Source: Castor canadensis (Eukaryota > Chordata > Mammalia > Rodentia > Castoridae). From it: a DNA stretch of 64,000 nucleotides. The stretch is taken from positions 61,942,951 through 62,006,950 of the forward strand of contig NC_133402.1 of NCBI RefSeq assembly GCF_047511655.1, read 5' to 3'. The notes below the pieces were generated by a model. The model saw only the letters and a program-made list of their open reading frames with translations, did no database searches and was not told the origin of the DNA. Both the position numbers and the translations under genes were made by a program. Below, piece after piece: positions 43,201 through 56,900 of this stretch. Position 1 is the stretch's first letter. Each line of letters opens with the position of its first letter.

Positions 43201-44938
43201 ATACAAGGATGGTAATCTAGGCCAGCCAGGGCAAAAAGGAAGACCCTATCTCTAAAATAACCAGAGAGGCATGGCTTAACTGATAGAGTCTGTGCCTTGT
43301 AAGTATAAAGCGTTCAAACTCCAGTACCACAGAGAAGAAAACCAACCAATCCAAAAAAAAAGTAATTTACAAAGCATACAAAAAGAATAGTTCTTATGTA
43401 GAGAAGTAGTCTATTCCTCAAAATGGAAGAACCAGCTAAATCACATATTTGGACCCACTGTCTTTTAGGAGGAGAGCTGTATTTGGTTTAAAATTTTTTT
43501 ACTTTCCTTAAAGTCTTATTTTATCTATTTAAAGATTTACGATCAAAATTTTTTGTTCAAATTAAGTGGCTTGGGTGAGGGTCCCCTCCCCATTTATATT
43601 GTGTATCTTATTAATTTGTGCCTTTATTTAAATTTTTCTTTGGGCTTATTTTATTCTCAAACTAAAAACCTGGCTGGGCACTGGTGACTCACAACTGTAA
43701 TCCTAACGGGTTAACCCAAGGCCTTGCACATGCTAAACCAGGAATCACCACCGAGCTGCACCTTGGCCATTTTGTAATTTAAGTCAGGGTCAGTGCATGA
43801 ATACAAAATTGTGTTGTGTTTGAAAAATATGTGCTTGTCCTTTTTGTTATTGTTTACTTACTCTCTGCATTTCTATCAGAGATACACCACAAGCTCTACT
43901 TCACTATGGATTGTGGTATATGTGTGTGTGTTTGTGTGCACGTATACATAAGGCAAGAACAGAATTGTAAAATTTGAAGCTGCATGCGTCATGAAGGTTC
44001 ACAACTATGATGTGCCTTCTTGCTCTGTGCTGTTTGTTGATAGAAAATATCTTACCCCAGATAACGCCTCTTCACTTGGATTCTAGTTTGCTTCCAGAAG
44101 TGCCACATCTATTTTCTTGTTTATCTTTAAACTTGTTTTTAGGTGTCTTTCTGTAAACTGCATTTTGTTAAGTTTTTTTTAGCCCAAATATCTTTAATTA
44201 TCTGACAACTTTTAAATTAGTTCTGCCATGTTGTTGGAATTTTATTTCCAGATTGTTATTAAATACAAAGAATAAAATTTTAACTGTGTAAAATACAAAC
44301 TAAGAATCACGGGAAAATCATCAATTGCCTGGAGAAGGTGTGTGGATTACCTGGGGACATAGGAGCCTTTGGAGGTGACAGAAATGTCCTGTCTTTACTG
44401 TAGGGCTGACTTCATAGGTTATGCAATTGTCAAAACTCAGTGAAAGCTGAGTGTGGTGGTACACAGCTGTAATCCCATGACTCAGGAGGCTGGCATAGGA
44501 AAATCATTAAGTTCAAGGTCAGCCTGGGCTATATAGGATACCCTAATCTCCCCCCACAAAAAATAAAACAGCAAAAAAGAACCCCCCACCCCAAAAAAAT
44601 TTCTTCCTTCAACAATAGCAAAAGGAAATTAAGACAGTGTAGCTAAAATCCACAGGATTCTGTAACTCTTGAGGGTTTTAAATTCAAGCATGTGACTTGT
44701 GTGTCAACTAGAGGTTACTTTGTTCTACTTGGGTTTATGAGACCTGTTGCATTCCTTTTTAACTGTTAATAGTTTTTCCTTATGTATTATTTTGTTTCTC
44801 TTTTGTCTTGTTTGTGGACACTTAGGTTGTTAGCAATTTGTTGCTATGACTCTTCAGTTCTTTTCTATTACATGATCAATTTCTTCAGGTAAGATTTGAG
44901 GATGTAATACTACATTTTCTGAGTCCTTATGTATGAAA

Positions 44939-44969
<31 letters not shown>

Positions 44970-47900
44970 GGCGGACTTGGGGTTTGAACTCAGGGCCTCT
45001 CACTTGTGAGGCAGGCACTCTACCACTTGAGGCACTCTCCAGCCAGCCCCTTCATTTTGTTTCTTAGTTGGTTGACAATTTGGTTTACGATTATTTCCTC
45101 TCAATTTGGGATACATTGTTTGGATTTTGACTGGGACACCTGACCTTGTCATACTTCTACCATACGCAATTTTCTCTTTATCTTGGTGTTCTCGCATCTC
45201 ACTTCTTTGTGCCTAGGCAGAATGTTTTCCACTGTTTATTGGTCATTCCAGTCTAGGCACAAGATTTCTTTTTGCTTTGAGCATTCTTCTCTCCCTTTGT
45301 GGGATTGGGATTCTCATGAGATATGTTGGTGGTTCTGGTTCTCTCTCCTCTGTCTCAACAAATTTCCATATATTCACTTCCCGTCTTTGTGCCCAATGTT
45401 ACAGATTATTTTGGCTTGATCTTTCTATTCACTGAGGTTTTCTTTAGCTTAGCCAGTTCTCTGGGTTAGTCTACCCACCAGGTTTTTGTTTTTGAACAGC
45501 TTTATTGAGGTATCATCATAGTAGCCAGGCATATGGCAGCACGCACTTGCAGTGCCGGCACTGGGGAGGCTAAGGCAGAAGATCACTTGAGTTCAAGACC
45601 AGCCTGAACTGGTTAAGGTAGCTCTCGAGAACCCATCTCAAAGAATGAATGCATGAACTGTACATACTTAAAGCATGTAATTTGCGTCTTGATGCACACC
45701 TGAACTGTATTTAATCAAGACCTTAGACATTTTCACCCCTCAAAATTTTCTTCCCCCTTATAATGTCTTCTGACCACTCCCTGCTCCAGGCAGGCATAGG
45801 TCTGCCCTTTTGACCCTCAGTTTCTCTCCCTGGTATTTTGAATGTGTGGCATGTACTTTTTTGGGTGGCAGGGGGACTGCCTTTTACTTAGCATACTTAT
45901 TTTGACATTAACCTGTTTTTAATGTGTATCCATAGTTCAGTTTCATTGCTGAAAACTATTACATTGTATGGGAATACCAGGTTTAATTTGTTAACTCATC
46001 TGTTTGTGGGCATTTGGGTTGTTTGGAGGTTTTAGCAGTTTCACAAGCTCTCCAGTGTGAGCATGTGCTTTCATTCTGCCTAGAAGCAGATTGGCTGGGT
46101 CCCATGGTAAGTACATGTCATGTTGTTTTGTTTTTACATTCCCATGAGGGTTAAGGCCGCTCCGCTGTGGGGCCGTGGGCCGTTGCTTGGTGTGATCAGT
46201 CTTCAGTATGAACTTAGTTTTGTAATTCTTGTATCTTTTGTTAAGTTTCTTTTCAGTCTTTACCCCCTTGTTACTGAGATTTTTGAGATGGGGCCTCACT
46301 CTGTAGCCATGGCTGGCTCAAATTTGAGACGATTCCATCTCCACCTCTTGAGTACTTGAATTACAGGAGTGTACACACCTGACTGCCCATTTTTAAAAGC
46401 TGTTTTTGAGTTTTGTTTTGTGATATCAGGGATTTGAGCCAGGCCTCTGCTCCTGCCTCCTTTTTGAGGCAGGGTCTCACTATTGCCAGCATAGGGTGAC
46501 CTTAAATCTACCATCCTCCTCCCTCTGTTGGGAATGCAGTTGTGTGCTAACATACCCTGTCAAAAGGTACTTTTTGTAAAAGTTCTTTATATATTCTAGA
46601 TGTAAGAAAACCCTTTGTTCTTCAGTCTTTAGTTTGCTTTTATTTTTTAAATGTTTATTCTTTGTAACAGTCTTGTATAAGCCTATGCTGACCTTGAACT
46701 CTCCATCCTGCTTCCTCCCAAGTACTGGGATTACAGGCATGTGCCATTATGCTGGCTGGCTTGCTTTTACACTTTATTACATGTTTGGGTTTTTCTTTAG
46801 TTTGTCTCCTCTCCAGTTCAGCTCATCTATTAAATTCTTTTTTTATTTTTATTTTAGTGTTCTATTAAATTCTTCATTTCAATCATCAGAATATGTCATC
46901 TGATTTTTTTTTTTTTAAGTCTTTGTGACAGGGTCTTGCTATATAGCCATGCTAGCCTCCAACTCCTAATCCCTCTGCCTCAGCATACAAAGTGCTTGGG
47001 ATTATAGATGTGTGCCACCGTGCCTGGCTTGGTACTTTACTGGGTTAGTTTTACTTTGAATGTTTAATAATTGTTGAATCTTTGTTCCTCCTGTTTGTGT
47101 TTGGTCTTTTCCTGTCACGGCATTTGGGGAAGTAGGGAGCCTGTGTGACTAAGAACTGACCTAGGACTCGAGGCTCTCTCCTCCCGTAGGTTGTCCCCAA
47201 GCCATCCAGGATTGCCCAGTGTTTCAGCCCAAGTACCCTACTCTGTTCCCACTTCAAGGTAGTTTCTGTTGTGCTATTCCACTGGTCACCTGATCTTTGA
47301 CCCAGAGTGCATCTCTGGGGCTCCCATCTTTGACGAGCCAGCATGCTTGCTTGTTTCGTCTCAGTTATTTACTTGTAATGACTGAACACTGGAATAAGGG
47401 CCAAATCATGGTCCTCAGTAAATGTCCACCATCAGTAACAGAGTGCTTGAATGACTCACTTCAGAGAGTAGAGCTTGGATTAGAAAATATAATGTAGCTT
47501 AAAGCTTTGGGAGCGCAGGCCAGGTAAGACACGGAGTTACTGGACTGTGGAGAGCTCAGTCTTAAAACCATTCCCATGTTGGTACTACCATGACTATAAT
47601 GAATATGTAAAATGTGAGAGCCTGTGTGTGTCGGTATGTCTACAGAGATTTTATAAGAATGGTACACGCTTTTAGTATTAAAAATCTGTGCTTTCTTTCA
47701 GTAGAGAACAAACAGTTTCATAAACAATATTGGGACAACTGGATATTCACTCACAAAACTATTGGACCCCACCTTAATCCATATTCAAAAATCAGCTTAA
47801 TGGGTCAAGGACACAAATTTAAGAGCTAAAATTATAAAATTCTTAGAAGTAAACACAGATGTAAGTCTTAATGATCTTGGATTAGTCAGTGTTGTCTTAG

Positions 47901-50900
47901 ATATGATAAAACACAATTTAAAGAGCTGGCAGAATGGCTCAAGTGGTAAGAGCTCCTGCCTAGCAAGCATGAGGCCCTGAGTTCAAATCCCAGTACCACA
48001 AAAAACACAATTTAAAGAAAAAAATAGGTAAACTGGACTTTATTGGAATTTTTCTGCTTTAAAGGACACTCTCATGAAAATGAAAATTCAGAGGAGATAA
48101 TTGCATATCATATCTGATAAGGGACTTGTATCTATAATATGTAAAGAGCTCTTAGAACCAATAACAAAAAGATAACCTCATTTAAAAATGGGTAAAAACT
48201 CTGAACAGACAGTTCTCCAGAGAAGATATGGAAATGCCGGTGAGTTCTAGCAAGATGCTCAGCACCATTAGCTGTTAGAGCAGTGCAAGTCAGACCCACA
48301 GACACCACGCCACACCCACTGGGGCCAGAGGTGGTAGGGTGTGCAGAACTTGGAACCCTTCTGGCAGAAATGTGAATTGTAAAGATGTTTGTCTGGCAGC
48401 TATTCAGAAGGCTGGGCTGGAGGTTTGGCTCAGCCGTAGGGTGCTTTCCCGTACCACAGGGCCTTGGGTTGATCCCGACAGCAGGAGAATTGCATCTGAC
48501 CCATCAATTGCTGGTTAAAAGGTGAACAGTTCAACAATAAAATGTTGGGTATCCACACAGTGGAACGCTAGTCAGCCACAAAAAGGAGTGGGGTGCTTAG
48601 ATGAGGCTGAATCTTGAAAACATGCCACATGAAAGAAGCCAATATCAAAAGGCCACATATTACATGATTCCATTTATGAAATTTTTAGAAAATGGGCATA
48701 TCTGTAGAAACAGAATAAAACAGTGCTTGCCAGGAGCATGGTGGGGTAAGGAATAGAGAAGAATGAGGGTGAGTGGGGTTGGAGGGGTGCTGAAAATACT
48801 CTAAAGTTTGTGGTGGTGATTATATAACACTAAATATACAAAAACTGAATAAACAGCAATCTTTAAATATCAGTGTGAATTATACCTAAATAACATCTTT
48901 TAAGATAAATACCTGTATCTATATATACAGGGCTAAAGATGTAGCCTAGTGGTAAATCACTTGCCTAACATGTGCTGGGTTCCACTCCCAGCACCCCCAA
49001 AAAAGAAAATTCAAATATACACAGGATTTTGAACTTCTGCCTGGTCCATATAATTACTTTTTAAAAAATTATACCTGGACTCTCTGCTTAAAAAAATTTT
49101 AGCCACAAACAATTTACCAAGTGGAAATAGCTGTGGTCATCAAAATTATGCGAGAGGCACAGTCCTCCTAGTAACTGGTGCCTGCACATTTGCTCAGCGC
49201 AGGATTGGATCATGGGGGTGATGAGGATTGTTTGTCTTTGTTATGGTAGCAAAATGTGGCCCCCAGAAAGATCACCTAAGTCCCGGTAATGCTGGACTTT
49301 GAGCTAGCCTGACTTCCAGGAAGGGAGGGAGACCCCAGGAAAAACTCTGAACACCGCAGCTTGAGTGAGCCTGCAAAATTGAGGAGCAGCTGTGCTGGGA
49401 TTCCATGAGGAGTGAGCACAGAAACCGAGTTCCCTCCCACACCCTACCTTACTTGTTTCATTTATTATTAGACTGGATCCTAAATACAGCTTTTCCAAGT
49501 TCTTGTGGTCCTCTAGTGTCCTGAAGAGACACCTCAGGTAGACCATCTCAGCTTGGTGAGCCACCTGCAGCAGTGGCTTCTGTTTCAGGTCTGTGCCCTG
49601 AGCTGCTTATAGTCAGAATTGAATTATACGCAATTGGAGCTGAAACAGTAGCAGGACAGGGCACGACAGAGGGCATACCTCAGCCACATTTCTTGCTGCT
49701 TTGCTCTTCCTGCTGGTTCATCTTGTTTTGTTTAGTTTTTGTGGTTTTAGGGGGTTTTTTTTTTGAGATAGTGTCTCGAGAACTATTTTCCTGGGCTGGC
49801 TTTGAACCGTGATCCTCCTGATCTCTGGCTCCTGAGTAACTAGAATTACAGGCGTGAGCCACTGGCTCCTGGCTTTGTTTTGTTTTTTTTTTTTTTGAGA
49901 TAGGATCTTGTGTAGCCCAGGAATGCCTGGAAATCAGGATCCTCCTGCCTCAGCCTACAGGACCATCTGCCCCAGCAGTCAATCTGTCTATCTGTCTGTC
50001 TGTCTAGTGCTAGGGTTTGAACTCCAGGCCTTGAGCTCAGTCGTAGGTGCTCTACCACTTGAGCCACACCCCCAGCCCTTTTTGCTTTAGTTATTTCTGA
50101 GATAGGCCCTGGCTTTATTGCCTGTGCTGGCCTGGGACGCGATCTTCCCATGCATCCTGCATAGGTGGGATAACAGACATATAGACACTTGCCACCACAC
50201 CCAGCTTTTCTTGGTTGACTTACGAGGTTTGGTCTTCAACTAGGGAAAAAATCAGTGCTGAAAATAACTGACTTGCTTGTATTCAGTGGTCGGTAGTGTG
50301 TGACGTCACATGTGGGACATGACTGTTAATTTTCACATATATTCGTGAATGTAATTATATAAAATTTTAACATTTATTTTTTCATTGTGTAATGGTTCTT
50401 TAGAAGGCAAAGTTGAGGCATGGGATGTGGGCAAAATGGTAGAATGCCTGCCTAGCAACTACAAAGCCCTGAGTTCAAACCGTAGTACTACCAAAGAAAA
50501 AAGAAAAATATAGAAGATAGATTTGAATACAGTTTGCTTATGTCTGCTATATATTCGTTTGTTTTGTGATGTTTTATAAATTTCACTTGCATTATTTTTC
50601 CTGAAAATTAAAAATAAAAAATTTGAAAATGCTATCAGAATAAAGTGAAGTTTTACTGGAATGCTGCCACGCTCATTAGTTAAATGTGTCTGGCCCTGGC
50701 CTGCTGTACAGAGGATTTTATCCATATTTCCTTGGTCTGAAAGAATCACTTTCTCTGCGCGGCATCTAAGTGGTTATGGGCTTGCTTTCTGCATGTTTAG
50801 TTACCCTGGGCAGCGGGTGGATCTCTCCTTTGAGACTCGTCTTCCTTTTCTTTTTCTGCAGCAGGATCGCAGTAGGTGGTAGGGGAGTGATGCCTGCCTG

Positions 50901-53900
50901 AAGGTGACATCCTGTCCTTTCTTCCTTCTGTCCTCTCGCTTCTTTCTTGGCCTCCTGGTAATTGGGGGGAAGGGTAGAATGCTATTCTAAATTGAAATGA
51001 AATAGCTTTAACTATTTCCCCTTTACTTGGAGTCGGGGGGGGGGGGGTGCCAGGGCTTTTGGCAAACTCTGTTTTGGGGTCATGGACTTGTTTGAGAATC
51101 AGAAGAAAGTTGTGTAGCCACTTTCTGGCGAGGGGGAATAAATATCTTCAGAAACTCTCTGAAATTACTTACTTCTTGTGGAGGTAGTGAGGGTGCATTT
51201 GGCACCCCTGCTCTGTCCTTTGCTAGGAACAGAATCAGGCAAACAAAAAAGTAGGTTTAAGACCTGGGAAATGCTGGTGGAATGGTTCAGGTAGCAGAGC
51301 ACCTGCCTAGCAAGTGTGAGACTGAATTCAAACCCCAGTACTGCCCAAAAAATCAGACTAAAAACTGGGAACTAAAGCTGTTATAATCTGAATTCTGTAG
51401 AGTTAAATAGTCCTCCCTGTTGCAGAGTCTAGAAATTTAATGTCAGTCAAATTTTAATCATTTAATTAGAAATGAGTGACTGTTTTGATGTGTAATTTTC
51501 TTAAAGGTTGATCACGTCTGATGTTAATGTAGATACTGAGAGAAATTACTGACATTTAGGTGTTCCCAAAGTAAGTCATTGGCTTCAGATAGATCCAGGT
51601 ATGTCCAAATGTGAAGGAAGGGACCAGGCCCTGTTTTGAAATGTGTGTGTCACATCTTGCTTTGAGCCCAGCAGTAGAGCCATGAGGTTCCCTGACTAGC
51701 GTGCTTAACTCTGGGCTCGTCCTCTGTTCGTTCTGCATGAGCTGTTCATTGCCCAGTGTTTCCTGACTACTCACTGACTCCCACCTTCACGATTTTGCCT
51801 TCTCTACACATTATTCTTCTTTAAATCAACTCACTTTTTTTCAGCTCTTTAAAACTTAAACTTAAACACAAAGAATTACTGTGAAATAAAGGTTTTTTTC
51901 CCTATGGCCACTTGAAGAAACATGGAAATATATTGAGGGAGGGTGGAGGGCATTCCCTGCCCCCTCCTCCCCCCCAATCTCTTCTGTTTTCAGAGGGAAT
52001 TGAGTTCATTTTGGGAAACACTTCCCTGTGTGCTCTGACCTGGGATGAGTGGGTGCTGTCCGCTAAGTACGCCTTGCTGGGTGAACTCACGCATCTTCAG
52101 TGTGCGGGTATTTGCTGTGCATAGCAAAGCTTGGGCTCAGCCTCGAAGTGATCAGTTGGTTTGTTTTTTAACCTGGCCAAATTTGTGCATATGTGTGGCT
52201 CCACATTTCACACTTTCATTTCCCTTGCAGGTTTGATCTTGCTCTTCTACCTACTTTTTTATGGGTTCCTGGCCGCACTCTTCACACTTACAATGTGGGC
52301 CATGCTTCAGACTCTCAATGATGAGGTTCCAAAATACCGTGACCAGATTCCTAGTCCAGGTAAATATGTTACAGTTAGATTTCTTAAACAAAATCGGGGT
52401 GTACTTTACATTCGCCATAAATCTGGTTTTTATTATAGCAGAGAGAAGACAGACCTTGGAGTTGGGCGATGGGAGTGATTTTATTTTCTTTAATATTTAC
52501 ATACTGTTGTTAAAGACCTTCATATTCCTTTATTGATAAAACTGGAATCCTTTGTCAGGATAATCAGTAATGAGTATTGGAATTTTAGCGAAGTAAGTTT
52601 GAATAAGAGTTACAGTTTGAAATGGTAGTGTGAAGATTATAGAAGGTTCACTTTGCTTTGTAATTTACATAGAAAGTAGATATCTTGGCTCTAGCTTGGG
52701 TTATATCATTAGTCTAATAATAAATGCATGTTTTGTGGTTCTAATTGTTTAGTTATGAAGGTGGCTTAAAATGTTAAATTACTTCATTAGAGATAAAAAT
52801 TAATATATATTGTTTAATTCTTTATTGTCTTGAGAAAAAAATTCTCCTTTATGCTAGAGAATATACTTTAGTAAAAACTCTTACTTGATTCGCTCAAGTG
52901 GTGTAGCACCTGCCTAGCAGACTTGAGGTCTTGAGTTCAAACCCCAGCACCACCAAGAAAAGAAACAAAACAAACTCTTACCTGGAGCATTTATTTTATT
53001 ATATTTTCTACCTCCTGATTTAACTTCATTCTTTGGGGGAATGCAGTCAGTACTGGGCTTTAACTCAGGCTGCTCTTGCGAGGCAAGTGCCCTGCCACTT
53101 GAGTCACACTCCAGCCCTCTACTTTCATTCTCTTGACGTACCTTTGTAGGCCAGCTCTGCCTTGATTGTGGGGCATGGCCCTTGTTCTCAAGATGCTGGT
53201 AATACTCATTTATTTATTTAATTTAGTGTTGGTAGAAATTGAACCCAGAGCCTCTCATGCATGCTAGAGAAGTGCTGTACCAATGAGCTGCATCCCCAGG
53301 CCGGTGCTTGCACTTCATAGAGAAAAAACAGTCATGTGCAGAATTTCACCATTTATAATTCCCCAAAGGAGCAACTTTTAGAAGTGGTCACAGAGAAGGG
53401 AAGGCTATACGTGAAGAAGGGAAGAGTGAGTGAAGGCCAGCAAGCTGGGACTGTAGGAGTCTAGCAAGAGGTTTCTTTCTAGAGATGTGGGTTCTTCTTC
53501 CAGTTGTGTTTTGTCCTCCAGGGGCCATTCAGCAGTGTCTGGAGACATTTTTAGCTATCAGGATGAGAGAGGTGCTATTGTAAGTAGAGACTAGGGGTGC
53601 TCCTGAACACCTTACAATGCACAGGACAGCCATCACCACAAGAGCCACCCACCCTCAAGTGTCACAGTGTTGAGGTTGAGGAGCCCTAGTCCATATCCTC
53701 TCTCACTGCATGGATGGACAGACAGACCTCTGAGCAACATTAGCCAAACTGAACCACTTTCCACATCCACTTTTTCTTAGAACAGTTTGTTCAGTGATTG
53801 CCTTTCTTACAGCTAGTATTTGTCTAAGCATCCAGAAAAAAACATTTTCTCTTAATCTCTTAGTTATTTGACCAAGTGTCAGGGACTATTTCCTCACTAA

Positions 53901-56900
53901 TTTTCCCCTCATCTCTCATTTTAGCCTGGTTTTCTTCCTACCTGGGCTAATTCAAAGATAATTATTTTTGCTGGGTGTGGTAGTATATGCCTGTAATCCC
54001 AACACAGGAGACTGGAGCAGGAAGATCTTGAGTTTGAGACCTGCCTGGGTTACATAACAAGACCCTGTCTCAGAGAAAAAAACCTATTTTCTTACTGTCT
54101 AAAGTATATGACTTTACTACCATTGAACATAGTCTATTTCAGAAATAACTGTTTTGCATGAAATACATAAGCAGTGGTTTTGTTAAAGTTACTTATCAAG
54201 TATATTATAGTGCTTAGTGTGTAAGTAAATATACATGCGCACACATACATATGTGTACCAAGTATAAAACTGCTAGATATGAGGAATGATTGTGTTAGTT
54301 GGAACCTGATGATTTCTTGCAGCTAGATGTGTAAGTAAAATTGCATCTTTTAAGCTAGCTGAAAATGATCAAATTGAAGAGACTTTTCTAATTGGTATTG
54401 TCTGAGATAGTTTTGAAGATTTGAGTTCTCTTTAATTTCCAATGTCTTTTGTAATTAGGTAGAGATCAGAGGTTGTTGATAACTTTACCTGAGATTGTGT
54501 TACATATTGAGATCTGCTTTTTAGGGATAAGAGAGAGAAGAAAGAACTTGGTGGTTAGTATCTCTCCCCCGTTTCTCTTTTATCTCTTTTTAGGACTTAC
54601 AGTTTTTCCAAAACCAGTGACTGCATTGGAATATACATTTAGTATGTCTGACCCAAAATCCTACGAAGGGTACATTAACGACCTTAAGAGGTTTCTAAAG
54701 TGTAAGTATATTTTCTTTTAATAAAGTAAAATGTTTAGATATCATAGCACCTTTTAACAAATAGTGATTACTTTTAGATATATTACTATTGGTTTATCTT
54801 TTTTTTAAACACAGACAACTAAGAGGACCTACAAGTAAATTTTTAAAGTAATTGTAAGAATATTCTGATTTATGCAGACATAGGGGCCTAAGCCTCATGG
54901 ACAGTCAACTTGATTTTTTTTTTTTTTCCCTGCCCTATACCTGCTCTAAATTTGTTAAGATACAACATTATGGCTGCATAAAGGATCTGGCCAGACGCCA
55001 GCAGCTCATGCCTGTAATCCTAGCTACTTGGGAGGCAGAGATCAGGAGGATTATGGTTTGAGGCCAGCCGGGCAAATAGACCCTATCTCAAAAATACCCA
55101 ACAGTTAGCTGCGTATTTGTTATTTAAATAATGGAAGTATTGTTTGAGATTTAATATCAAGTGGTAGAGCCACATGGAGAGCAGTAGTTCCCTGACCACC
55201 TCCTTTCCAGCTGCTGTCCTGTTAACTCATTGAGAGCGGGCTTTGTGGCAAGCACTCATCTGGGCTCCAGCAGTGAGCAAAAGAAAACCCTTTCCTTCGT
55301 GGAGTTTGTAGTATAGTGGTGTATCAGAGGTGAAAGTTCTGAGGAAGAAGAGAAAGCAGATAGGCAAGGCTAGGAGGCCGCGTGAAAAGGAACCCCTTGG
55401 AATATTGAAGGCAGTGAGGGAAAGTAGCCTTGAAATGCGCCAAGACGCCATGGGTGCAGAGACCACGTGTCTGGCATGTTCATGGTTCGTCACAGAAGCC
55501 AGGTGGAGGGTGAGCCAGGGACGGTGGATTGAGGAAGCCGTTACAGTCACTCAGGTCTGTGCCGGTGGTGGCTCTGCAGGAGAGAGACAGTGGACTGAGA
55601 AAGTCTCATTCTGGGTCCATTTTCAGTATGAAATAACTTAATGCTTTTGACCTTTTTTCTTATGGTGTGTTTTTTCTGTATCTTTAAATTTCTTCTGCTG
55701 GTCGTTTATTGTTTTTACTTATTGATGTATTGTTTGTCACCTTTAGTTATTGATTTATCACTTCACGTGCCTTGGACCTTCCCCTTCTCAATTCAGCAGT
55801 AATTAATTGATATTTTTAGTTTCATTTTTGTTGCTATTTTATACTTACTCTTTATTTTATTCTGCTGTATGTAGACATTCTCTTCTGACTCCCTTATCTG
55901 TAAACTGTCATTTGCAGTAGTCTCCTGTGTCTCTGGAAACACCCTGCCCCAGCTTTCTCCGAGGACTTCCTTTCATCACATGCTTTGGTTGGATCTAGTT
56001 TCTTTGCTCCTACTTACCCCAAATACCCACACATACTCTTCTGCTCTGAGCTCAGATGCATCCCTCTTAGTGTACCCTGCCATAGTGCTGTTTGTCTTCA
56101 TATTGTGATTTTATAAAGTTGGCTTCCCCAGTAGACTGTAAGCTCTGTGAGAGCAGGGGCAGTGCCTTTTACATCCTCACCAATGTATCTTTTGGGCCAG
56201 GCATATAGAAAGCTTTCTGATATTGCTGTAGCCATGGCTGGTGTCATCTAATTATGACAAAAGAGACTGATCTGTCATCCAGTTTGTATTCTTATGGCAT
56301 AGACAGCTCTTAACATTCTTCCCTCGATGTTAGCTGGTAATGACTGTTGCTGTTTTTTTCTTTGAAGAACATTATTCAGAGGATGATGTATTCCTTGTGT
56401 GTTTAATGTCTTTTTTTTTTTTTTTTTTTTTTTTGGCTTATCCAGTACATATATGTTTCTTTTCTAGCATATTCCTTAGAAGAGCAGAAGAATCTCACAG
56501 ACTGTCGTGATGGAACACTTTTTGAACAGAAGGGTCCAGTTTATGTTGCATGTCAGTTTCCTGTTTTCTTACTTCAAGAGTGCAGTGGTCTGAATGATCC
56601 TGATTTTGGCTATTCCCAAGGAACACCATGTATTCTTGTGAAAATGAACAGAGTATGTACATCCCTTATGTTGGCTGCTGCTTGTTTCCAGTGTCCTCTG
56701 TTAAGAAGCTGGCAATGGGTTCTAGATTGTTCTGGTTGAGTTAATGCCTTCCTTACTAAGTGTTAGCTATTGGGTCATTGCTTAGAAGGCTAGCAGTGAT
56801 AATCATTAATTTGGAAAAAATTAATATGACAAAAAATAGGCTTACAGATTTATCATGGATTATATATTTAACTTTTTCTGAATATTTAGTAACAAAGTAT

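Larger units (their letters stand above)
45483..46900 (-). mobile_element. Old LINE-1 3' portion, split by SINEs
   Basis: aacagctttattgaggtatc at 45498 is the reversed 3' end of an old LINE-1. The text continues at 45700-46190 (ggcatttgggttgtttggag, gcagattggctgggtcccat) and 46565-46630 (agttctttatatattctaga). Several SINEs divide it. Confidence 0.7.
47690..48900 (+). mobile_element. Old LINE-1 ORF2 C-terminal half and 3' UTR
   Basis: ggacaactggatattcactc (47730), ttaaaaatgggtaaaaactc (48181), ggtatccacacagtggaacg (48546) and ttacatgattccatttatga (48660) follow LINE-1 ORF2/3' UTR order. Frame destroyed. Two SINEs lie inside. Confidence 0.82.
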
